A DNA stretch of 64,000 nucleotides from positions 310,001 through 374,000 of the forward strand of contig JAJOHG010000019.1 of assembly GCA_021029095.1 (NCBI GenBank), given 5' to 3'. The translations under genes and the position numbers were made by a program. Shown here piece after piece: positions 54,288-64,000 of the stretch. Within the stretch, counting starts at the first letter, position 1; each line of letters opens with the position of its first letter. The stretch is from Phellopilus nigrolimitatus (taxonomy: Eukaryota > Basidiomycota > Agaricomycetes > Hymenochaetales > Hymenochaetaceae). The notes under the pieces were generated by a model. That model ran no database searches. It had not been told where the DNA came from and was given only the letters and a program-made list of their open reading frames with translations.

Positions 54288-57200
54288 CTAGCTGCCTACC
54301 ATCGTGGCCAAAATGCTCCGTAACACCTTCGGGATATCGTGCGTGTCCGCCACGCGGAAGCCTCTACCCCGGAAATGATTTGGTATCCTATCGGGAATTA
54401 ACATGCTTGTCAACGATTCTTTCTTTTCAAAAACAGAGAAAGCGATGAAACGAAAGAAATATCAAAGATCAAACAACGCACCATGCCGCCTCGGCGCCCT
54501 CGCCGATACAGATCAGTGCTGTGTGCACCTTCGCATTGCGGTCCATTGCGCGAGTCAGGTCCTCCGCCGTGATCTGGTAGCGCGCAAAGTTCGCGTCGGA
54601 GATCGCGATGACGAACCAGTCATCTAGTAAATGTGGCCGGAGAGCGGTGAATCTGTCAATGATCAACATCAAATTCACATGATTGAGGTCGCTCACCCGC
54701 GTCGTATTTCGCGACCTCGTCGACGGCCTTCTCGATCGCCTCCACTAGTGTTTAAATCATTGCAATCCAGATCAGCTCTGCAAGACTGTCGCTGCATTTT
54801 CGCATGCGAATAAAAACGCACCGGTGTAGTCCCCAGCAAACGCGTACTGCGTGATCATGCCCATCTTTTCAATGACCTTCCAGCGATCTCGCACCTCTGC
54901 CGGCGGGTGACCACTTTCTACGAGCGGGATCGTCGGTGAGTCACCGGACTTCATTGAGGGTTCCGAGTCGACGTCATCATCATGTTCAATACTTCCAATA
55001 AGGACTATAGGAGTTAACGTACGTGTCCGAACATCTAGATGCGTGTAATACATTAGTGATGCTACTTCGACAGGCAGGATATAGGGAGGATAAGGTGGAA
55101 CATACATCCCAGACGTATGTATCTTGCCGAGTGAGGCGATTGAACGTTTCCATGAGCATCACGGCTAGCCAGTATTCAATATATAATTAATCACTTAAAT
55201 GCACGGCTGGCATTCTCACCCGTTTCCGAAGATCTTTGAAGTCGGCCGTCGTACTGGAAGCGATACCTTTCAGAGAAAAATTAGTTCTGGTAAGGAAAGA
55301 AGCATAGGAAAAGTTACATCGACCCGCTGACGTCGAACACGAATCGGATGCGCTTCGGTCTGTGGAAGCATGTGTCTTATTAAAGAAGAGTAAGGAACAT
55401 TTATAAGAACCAGAGCTCACTTAATCTGCGGCCTGCCAAGCTCGGGCTTCTCCATCGCGCGTCGCTTGTACACCGTCGCCTCCCCTGTGAGGCCCTCCGT
55501 GAGCCGACTGTCATCCAGCTCGCCGTCAGTCTGCCGCTTGACCCATACACGCTCTTCCTCTCGTGCAGCAAGATCTTTTGTTTTGAAATTGAAATCAGAA
55601 TACTTGTTTAGACAGGTGCGCCGATTCAGATACGCACTCTCAAGCAAGTCATGCAGCTGGGCAATGTGCGCATCGACCTCCGAGAGGAGCTTCCCGTATT
55701 CCTTCGCTTCGCCCATGCTCATATCGAGTTCCGCCAGCCTACGCTCGAGCTCCTGCCGCGCCATCTCGCGCGCTTTTTCTTTGATGTGGTCTGGGACGTC
55801 GTCCTTCAGTTTGTCGGAAACCTTGAAAGAAGGCGATTCATCAGACAAATTTGTCAAATTTCAACAATGTCTATGTACCTGCTTGATATCATGGCCCTTG
55901 AAAAGACGCATATACCCTCCGCGCCCACCCAGGCCTGCAGTATCTCGTCCACCTGTCTGCTCAAACGCCAATCAGTCATATACTTCCCTTTCGAGATTTA
56001 AGTAAATAAACCGCACTCCTCCAGCCCAGGTATTTCCGCCCGAGTGCTCCTCGTTATTTGGATCCTCCTTTCCATACTTTGGGCTTTTGAGGTCCGTGGG
56101 TCCCTTTGGCTTGAAATCAATGGTTTTTACCTGTTTCTTCGCTGTTGCACGAGCGGCGTCTAAACCTAGATGCTTCACCTTCAAACTGAAATTAGTTTTA
56201 AAAGTCAGGGGTGTGTCACTGTTAGATAAGGCATCGGTAAGAATAAATGTGACACGTACCCGTGCTGATCAAGCACGCTGTACAAAAATTCGATCGCCTC
56301 AGGCTTGTACACATCGAAGTCGAAGACGTTCCGCAGAGTGTTCTCGAGTGAATCGTGTGGGTAAGCACGCATATGGCGCACGATGTTTATGAGCTCTGAT
56401 CCGCATTTCAGCCACACTTTGGAGAAGAATATAAGTTGGCAGTTTCTCACCTCTCAATGAATACGGATATGATAGTTTGCCCGTCTCATACGCGCGTCGC
56501 AAATCCTGGAATGCCGCCACCAGGCGGCGGAGAGTGTCCTCGCTGACTTCGGGGGCGAGTTGGCCCAGAAGGCGGCGCTCTGAATCCATGTCTGGATTAG
56601 ATACCGAGTGGCTATAACCAAGTCAATTGCCGAAACTTCATTTTAAGAAAAACAAATCTAACCAGCTGAAATTATCCCCTAGGACTTGCAGGAAGTGATT
56701 CCCCAAGAATGCTGAAGCAGTCCATGAGTTTTATCGGAGCCACATAATACGAAACATCCACGCACGATACCCCGGCCTATTAGCCAACAAAATAAGTCTA
56801 AAGTTTGGGTGGACGACCACGTCGTCCCCGCGCTCCCTGACCGGGCGCACACGCCGCCCGTCAGCGAGCGTCATCTCGGCGTGTGAACCGAGGCTGCGGA
56901 AGACCGCGACGACGTGCTCGGGCGCCTTGTCCGCCTCGTCGACAACGATGATGCGCCCGTGCGTGATGGCACGCAGGAGCGGCGAGTCCGCGTAGCGCAG
57001 CACGCCGCCCTCGAGCGTCGTTGTGAACATGAGCTGATTCACCGTCGTGTCTCTGTGGAGCTGCACGTACTCGCGTGGACGGCCGAGGAGCTGAAAACCA
57101 TTGATGTTAGACTTCCAATTGTTTTCTGCGCTTCACAAAGATGCATCTCCTACCTGGCATAACCTTTAGACGGAATAAAACATTATAATCGATAACGGCT

Positions 57201-60156
57201 CGTGCAAATAGAATGATTGAATTCACCGATCAATAATCTTATTCTTCCCAACACCCTGCAGAACGGCTTGAGCAAACATAATCAAAGAAAAAAGTATTAA
57301 AATAATTTATCTACCTGATTTCCGAGTAAAACCAGATGCTCCCCAAGTAGTTCAAGATCGATTGCCATATCTCTCATAAGACCCGACTGCAAGCTGTTAT
57401 CGAAGAAGTGCTCCATATGCGGAACGTGCGAGGCGACACCCTCAGGATCTTGAACGGGGTCGAAGCGCGGAATGGTGATTTGATGCGAGCTGCTATCCAG
57501 TGCACTGGCGTCGAGAGAGAAAATCATGCCCTCGTCGTCTAGAGTCGGTGGAGCATTGTACTAAATAAAAAAGAGGAAGTCAGAAGTCAGAGCTGGTTGT
57601 GCCAGACAGAATAAGCGAAATATACCGGAGCCGTGCGCTGCATAATCTCCGCCTCTGCCAGCAAACTATCTAGGTTCATCCTCTCCACAGGTGGCAAGAA
57701 GTCCGCGAGCACCGCGCGGCGGATCATCACATGGAGATCGTCGTCCCATGGCACCTCTGCGACGCGCCTCGCCATCCGCACGAGCGCACGCGTGCCAAGC
57801 TTTCTGTTCTTCATTACGCTGCCCGCGGAGTGGTTGGTGTCCGATGCGGACATGTTGTCACGGTATTTAACGGCGAAGGCAATGAGTGCGGAGACGACCG
57901 CGGGCGGGCAGCCCGTAGCGCGCAGGAGCGCGGACTCTTCTTCGGTGTCCATGGGCTGCAGGAGGACAGGGAGGAAAGTGTTGGCGTGCTCATAGGAGAG
58001 CCAATCCCGTAAGGGAATGGACTTTGATGGTGTTGTGATTATGCGGAAGGAGGGGCGTGAGGTCGAGAGACCTTCTGTCGAGATCTGAAAACTTAAATTT
58101 AGTCGCGCAATTCAGTCATAGACAACCAAAGAGACAACCTCTTGTTCATTTGCTTCTGCTACTATTCTCCGCCCTTCCCAGAGCTCCGTCTCGCGATCTT
58201 GCATTAATCTGGATAAAGAACCTGCCGTCGCACCCACCACATCAATCCCAGAAAGATGTACCAGCCGTCCGTTCCAAGCCCCTTGCACTAACGGGCTGCA
58301 ATAAGAGGAATAAACTCGATTAAAGAAAGCTGTAGCTTAAATAGCGCATAAACCACAAACCTGGGCTGCCAGCTCGTAGCCCCTCCATTCTCGATCTTCC
58401 GCCTCATCAACAGCTCGCGGCCGCCCACCTCTTTATATAAATGCACATCATCCGTCTCGTACCCGAGAAGCTCTCCGAAGAGGCGTACAAGGATGGATGT
58501 CGAGCACGACGCAGTAGCGGGCTGCACCGGCGGCACGAGCGACGCGTCCCATCCGAGCGCGTGAGCTTGAAGCAGCGCCGTCAGCGAAGAGAGCAGGCGC
58601 GGCGACGCCATGAAGTGTGCACCGCTGATCATGGTGTTAGGCGAGTCGAGCACAAGAGGGAAGGGCAGGAGCGGCCGGGGGCCAGCTGGAACACGCAATT
58701 CTACTTCAGATAGGACACCCTCTGGGCTTGTGAATCTGAAAGTAATGCGTGCGTTGTCATCGTCGATTCTCTCTATCTTGGTAGCTTTATAGCCAAGCAG
58801 CCCTGTACCGTCTCCGAACGCCTCTCCAGAAGGGCTGCCCAGCGGGCCCAGTCCCGCCTCCTCACACTGCCGGCTGAGCGCCGCCCATCCTGCGAACGGG
58901 GCATACAACAGCGCAGGGTGGAGCGTTAGCACGACGCGAGCGAGTTGCTCCGGGGTCAAGACTGGCCTTTGCTCCCGAGCACTGGCAGGCAGCGGGAAAG
59001 CGGTAGTGATCTGGCGCAGTTTCATCAGCGCGGTTTGCGGGAAAGCTGGAAGCGCTGTGCGCGCAACGACGGCGAGCGGCTGCCGCGCTTCGCTAGCGAA
59101 CTGTGCCGACAGGATGATATCTCTCAGTTTGTCGGCCAGAGTGTTGGCAGGTGATGCATCGCTACTGCCCCAAACGCTGTTCTCAAGTGATAGGGACGCA
59201 GCGAGGGGGTCGATAAATCGGGCCTGAAAGCGGCTGCGAAAAGGCGGATCTAACGGATATCCTGGATATGGAGGGACGGGTGCAGCTATGGCAATGACGC
59301 GGAAGTTTCTGTGTGCTGGAATGAAAGCCAGCTCTGACCCGGAAACGTTGGAGGATTCCAGTAGATCGAAACGAGCCGGGTGGAGTATGTGTGTGCCATC
59401 ATCCAGGTTCCTAAAACTACGATTAAGCTGCATAACACGTCTTGGGTTCAATGAGGACAGACATTTCTCTATTTTCTAGAAGATTGTTTAGTACCTGTCA
59501 GAATGGTTTTTAAGCGGGTTAGTATATTGAAAGTGAAAAGGAATTACAGGCATGATTCCTCGTTCAGCTTTCTCGATGCCTTCAAGAATAAGGATGCGGC
59601 CGGACTTCACTGCTCTGACAGCAGAGCTGTCGACGTAATGAGAGTTCCATTTGCTCTAATTTCCCTTCCTTGTTTAAGTTCAGTTTCTCCCACATCGCGA
59701 TGCAACGCAATGTGTTCGTATTCAGAGTTGATCAGGCTAGTAAGAAATACGGTAGTCCAGTCAAATCATATCACAAGACGTAAGACACACATACCTGCAA
59801 AACGTCATGGCCAATCGGCGTGCGTATGGACCCGGTTGAGATACAAGAAATATATCTTGTCCGAGAAGAAACTTCTGTAACATGAAGTGCAAGTTATCTT
59901 GGTTCACCGGATCTTGTACATCTAGAACGTCTCTAAAACGGGGAAGTCTAGAGGGAGTAGCGCTCTCTGGAACATTATAAATTATGTCTCCGAGCTTCAA
60001 AGTACCAATAGTTGGAGGAGACGCGGCGGCTGACAGTGTCCGGGCGATTTGCTGCAGCCTTGTCTTTGGGAGCGACATCTTCCAACGACTTTTCAGAGGT
60101 TCAGGAGCAGCTATTCCAAGTTGTTTCAAGCTGGTGCTGGCTGCGAGAAAGAGCAT
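54288..60156 (-). CDS. VWA8: VWA8-type AAA ATPase with C-terminal von Willebrand A domain
   Basis: A gene of about 5.9 kb with many exons; examples: 60156-59795 (start MLFLAASTSLKQLG, plausible mitochondrial presequence), 59410-58361 and the final exon ending TAG at 54288. VWA8 is a large dynein-like AAA+ ATPase of the mitochondrial matrix side. Order seen: AAA 1 with a degenerate P-loop (GQDIFLVSQPGPYARRLAM), REIRANGTLI and LILEGIEKAE, DDGTHILHPARFD; middle AAA with GVGKNKIIDR (57245-57215), QLHRDTTVNQL, IIVVDEADKAPEHVVAV and HPNFRLILLANRP; VWA domain with the MIDAS motif RFVFDVSGSM (near 55325), DDWFVIAISDANFARYQIT and a final GRGFRVADTHDIPKVLRSI. One apparent missing T near 59637 breaks the frame between REIRANGTLI and VDSSAVRAVK; see findings. 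Individual middle exons were not all resolved. Confidence 0.85.
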
Positions 60157-60624
60157 GCACTGGCACTGACATATGTATGTTGACGGTATTAGTGAGAAAC
60201 CGGTGGCTTCCTTTGACCGATGCCCGGTGAGTTATTGAGTTCGAAGATTCAATGTGATTTTCTCGTCTTCCGAGAGATGAAATCGAGAAATAGACGCGTT
60301 TGATGAACAGAAATGAACAAGAAAAATTAGAGACAAAGATAAGAAATAAATTGGTTGGAAAAATGGTGGAACGGTGGATGCATCGTGTCAGTGAGAGTCT
60401 GTATTAGCACGCACTTCCCAAGAGAGTAACTATCCATCATCGATGTCGCCGTCGACCAAGACGTTTGAGGCTTTGGAGCCCGCCCAACAGCCACAAGCAC
60501 TGTATCTGCATTTTCTATTTCTTCACTTCGAGGTGATACCATCATTGTCAAGATCACACGTTTGCGAGTTGAACAACACTCGGCTCGGACGCGCAGCTCC
60601 GAAATCCCCGCGTCTGCCTAAACC
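60157..60624. promoter_or_regulatory. Shared divergent promoter region, VWA8 / VPS26
   Basis: 468 bases separate the two start codons on opposite strands. No TATA box or known site stands out; AT-rich around 60290-60360. Confidence 0.45.
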
Positions 60625-61854
60625 ATGGCAGCGTATTTCTTCGCCTCGCCGGTCGACGTCGAGATCAAGCTCGACGGCGAAGACGAGCGAAAACAGGTCG
60701 AAGTCAAGCAGGAGAAAGAGAAGACGATTCGGTGTCCCGTGTATTATGACGGCGAGGGCGTCGTCGGCCAGGTGCGCAGTACGCGTTCGTTCCCATTGCC
60801 GCGCGTCGCTGAACAGATGGCGGTCCGCATAGGTGTCCGTTCGCGTACGCGACGGGAAAAAGCTCACGCACGACGGAATCAAGGTTGAGTTTGTGGGGGC
60901 TATCGGTGTGTTGCTTGTGTGTTGCATGTCGGCGCGCTAAGACTGACACTTGATGCTAGAGTTGTTTTATGACCGGGGGCATCATCACGAGTTCCTCTCA
61001 CTATCACAGGAACTCGCGGCACCGGGGGACATGCGGCAGGCTCAGACTTACGATTTCGCGTTCAAGAACGTGGAGAAGCAGTACGAAAGCTATCAGGGCA
61101 TAAATGTGAAACTACGGTACGCATGCACGGGTGGAAGCTCGTCCTGCCTTCAGACTTCTGACCATAATACAGATATTTCATACGGGTGACAATTTCGCGT
61201 CGGATAGCAGAGGTCGTGAAGGACAAGGACCTCTGGGTACACTCATACCGCATGCCGCCTGACACAAACAACTCAATCAAGATGGAGGTCGGCATCGAAG
61301 ACTGCCTGCACATCGAGTTCGAATACAACAAGTCAAAGTACGTACCCGTCGGGCCTTCAAGACTGTTTTGTCTGACACTACGCGTTCAGATACCATTTGA
61401 AAGACGTCATCGTCGGCAAGATATACTTCCTGCTCGTGCGCATCAAGATCAAGCACATGGAGCTCTCCATCATCCGTCGCGAGACGACGGGCGCGGTCCC
61501 GAACCAGTACAACGAGAGCGAAACGATTACGAAGTTCGAGATCATGGACGGCGCCCCCGTGCGCGGTGAGACCATCCCGATCCGCCTCTTCCTCGGCGGC
61601 TTCGACCTCACGCCGACGTTCCGCGAGGTGAACAAGAAGTTCAGCACGCGCTACTACCTCAACCTTGTTTTGATTGACGAGGAGAATCGGCGGTATTTCA
61701 AGCAGCAGGTGCGTTTATTATTCTCGTTCCTTGTCCTTGACGTTGAACCTGTATCTCTTTTAAAAGGAAATCACGATCTTCAGAATACCTGAGGTCAGTG
61801 CCAACCGTGTTTCATCCTGGAGCATCTCCATGCTAACATATGACGCAGAACTAG
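60625..61854 (+). CDS. VPS26: Retromer subunit Vps26
   Basis: Seven exons fit in phase: 60625-60771, 60833-60905, 60960-61116, 61173-61337, 61390-61708, 61767-61793 and 61849-61854 (297 residues, normal for Vps26). It is the arrestin-fold subunit of the retromer complex, which with Vps35 and Vps29 retrieves cargo from endosomes to the Golgi. Typical segments: the N-terminal strand [106 protein letters not shown] split by an intron, IIRRETTG, and IRLFLGGFDLTPTFREVNKKFSTRYYLNLVL. The last exon codes only N and the stop (AAC TAG); without that splice the frame runs on into unrelated sequence. Confidence 0.93.
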
Positions 61855-62343
61855 TTCTTTACTTTTTCTTATGCCCTACGGATATATTCTTGTACCTATT
61901 TATCTGTTTGTTTCGATCTCCAATCTTTTTGACGCTCGAATAGCATCTCTATGCAATACTCTAGAAATCACGCGCAACAAACTCTCAGCAAGTGGTATAG
62001 GTATTTATATTTTGCAGTCTGGCATGGATCCTAAGAAGGGCAGAAGAGGTGGTCCAGGAAGAGTTTTTCGCGAAGGTAAGCAAGATAACATATGGGAGCA
62101 CAAAGGCTATGGGAAGGTAAATTACGGACCAGCGTGTACGCTAAGATCCATAAGAAATGGGGAAACCCAACGAAGCGGTGCCGAAAGATCAAGAAACAAA
62201 TTTCAAAGCGAAGGATAAGCGAAAACGAAAGAAACTTCAAGACAGTTAGTAACCCAAGGGAAAAGAAAAAAAACTCGGAACAAGAGAATAAAGAATAAAC
62301 AAATAATGAAGAGTCCTCTTGCAAGTATACCAGACTACGCCTC
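61855..62343. other. Convergent spacer after VPS26
   Basis: No gene; 3' flanks of VPS26 (+) and of the serine-rich gene (-). Confidence 0.55.
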
Positions 62344-64000
62344 TCATCCGTCCTTGTTTCCTCGCGCACCGGCTGCCCTCTCGATCTGCTCACGGCCATC
62401 TATCACATACTCGTCGTCATATTCTGCTGTCCATGCATCGCGTCCCAAAGACGATCCCGGTCTTACCACGGCTCCTGACCCACCGCTATCACGATAGGAT
62501 GCCCATCGCGCTCTTTGCGAGCTCGCTGAGCGATCCGCATAGTCGCTCACGCTGTAGTCAACCGAATCAACGCGCATGCTCTGCCGCGCCGCAAACGAAC
62601 CCGATGACGGCGTTGGCGTCTGGCGCATCGACACCCGGCCCACGTTCTTAACACGCATGAGCTCTCGCTCGTTGGAAGCGACAGAGCTGTCCGACAAAGT
62701 TGATGCGCCGGAGAAGGCACGCATGCGCGCAAACACGGACGATACGCCGGACTCCTGCGTCGTGTGCAGGCTGCTAGCGCTACGCGAGCTGTATCCGCTC
62801 AGGCGGCGTGGGCTGCTGATCGAGATCGGTGGTCCGGCGGATGGAGGCCCGGACTTCGACTGGGACCCGGACGGTACGCGCGCCCTCTCTTTCCCCTTCC
62901 TTTTATATCACGTGATTTCCAGCGCTCGCGATCAGACGGGCTGTACGTGACTGGGGACGGTCGCACCTCCCCACGGAGAGATGGTCGGCGCTGGCGATCT
63001 AACTGCGCGACGCGCGAGGTCATGCGGCCCAGACCGCTCTCTGCTGCTGCGAGCTCCGAAATGCGGTATCGTGGCTCTGTGTCGTCCTCGCCGTCGCTGT
63101 TGCGGAACGGGTCAATTGTCCCGTCGTTTTCCGCCTCGCGAGCCGTGAAAAGATCCGTATCTGTAGGTGATGTGCCAGACGCCAGGGTCAACCCAGGTGT
63201 CCGCGTCGCGTTGCTCGCCGTGCGCGGCCTCTTTTCACTCCTATTTCAAATGTGTATCGTTGGTCGGGAGCAGAGCGCACTTTCTTGTCGCTAGACAACG
63301 AAGAGGGCGTGGTCTCGGCGCTTTCGGAGCTGATCTGCAACTGCGCAGCCAGCTCCGCGTTTGGGCTGGCAATCATTGAATCAATGGGCGGCGGGACGGA
63401 CATGCCCTTGCGCCGGAACGAGCTCGACTCAGACAACTTACTCCTGCCACTCGAACTTGACTGAGACTGTGCCGCTCCCGATGCGCCACTGTCTTTAAGG
63501 TCAGAGTTGCCCTCTACATCGCCGACAACGGTCGGGGCCGGCTTTCGCTTGATCGAGTTGCTCGGCGAGATAACTGATTCCGGCTTCTCCGCGTCCTCGA
63601 CGACGCCATCAAGGACCGTCGACCCGCGCTTCTGCTCGCGGTAGCTATAGCGCCTTCCGCTAGCAGTTCTGCGTGGAGGGATTCCGGGGAACTGCGCCGC
63701 AAGCGCATGCACGATACTCAACGAGTCCGATGCGAGGCTGCTCCCAGACAGCATGCGAGAGTGGCCCCTGATGTAAGAGTCCTGAGCGGCTTCAGTACGC
63801 TGTCCTTCGCGAACATCTTCAGAACCCGAATATACGTCTTGAGATCTGGTTCTACTTCGTGCGAACGAAAACTTCGGATTCGGACGTGGAGACGGCGGCG
63901 TTCCAATACCTTCGTATGCAGACGGATTGCGGCTTCTCGCCACCTTTTGCAGCTCACGTGGAAGGATGCGCGGATCGAAGGAAGGCCCAGTCTGAGGGGC
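62344..64000 (-). CDS. Serine-rich disordered protein, 3' part (runs off the window)
   Basis: On the minus strand three exons connect in phase: from the window edge 64000 to 63281, 63230-62967 and 62859-62344, about 499 residues to the TGA. The 5' end lies outside. The visible part is low complexity: Ser/Arg/Pro-rich with short conserved-looking pieces (SFDPRILPRELQKVARSRNPSAYEG, SIVHALAAQFPGIPPRR, SGRRYSYREQKRGS, LSGYSSRSASSLHTTQESG, TAEYDDEYVIDGREQIERAA). No catalytic domain is seen. I do not recognise the family; many phospho-acceptor-like RxxS sites suggest a regulated scaffold, which is inference. Confidence 0.65.

Noticed and set aside
1..64000. CRISPR arrays, rRNA or operon-type features
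   Set aside because: The window is intron-rich eukaryotic DNA and I saw no regular spaced repeats or rRNA-like sequence. tRNA genes were looked for by eye only and may be missed.

Overview
The window is nuclear DNA of a filamentous basidiomycete, most likely an agaricomycete such as a polypore. Nearly every gene is cut by short (about 45-75 nt) GT-AG introns, and several families are typical of mushroom-forming fungi (DUF6593-like proteins, F-box proteins with MALPFEVLDMIF-type starts, a seven-helix receptor-like protein). All coding models were built by hand from codon phase across splice sites. They fit exactly unless stated, but none has been checked against transcripts.

Region 1 (1-24.4 kb) is an amplified accessory cluster. 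It holds three intact-looking DUF6593-like genes in tandem, three multi-pass membrane proteins that I read as signal-peptide-peptidase-like (SPP-like) proteins without catalytic aspartates, and three F-box genes. The order DUF6593 - SPP-like - F-box repeats, with matching intergenic DNA and degraded leftovers of missing members: a DUF6593 3' end at 17.4 kb, an SPP-like exon 1 stub at 15.8 kb and an inverted intergenic copy at 15.9-16.3 kb. Three short TIR elements flanked by TA (6.5, 11.9 and 15.1 kb) are embedded here. One has a matching empty site in the paralogous copy, and another appears to have supplied the last residues of an F-box protein.

Region 2 (24.4-45.3 kb) is mainly housekeeping: phosphoinositide-specific phospholipase C (+), a small coiled-coil protein (-), a tiny single-pass membrane protein (-), the SOF1/DCAF13 WD40 ribosome-biogenesis factor (-) divergent from a DUF2461 protein (+), acetyl-CoA synthetase (-), and a tail-to-tail pair of vacuolar-iron-transporter (CCC1/VIT1) paralogues. 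One of that pair carries three single-base insertions.

Region 3 (45.3-64 kb) has a gene-poor stretch with an inverted duplication, a shortened seven-helix receptor-like gene, an Sds3/Dep1-like histone-deacetylase-complex subunit (-), the giant VWA8-type AAA ATPase (-) divergent from the retromer subunit VPS26 (+), and the 3' part of a serine-rich disordered protein (-) that runs off the right end.
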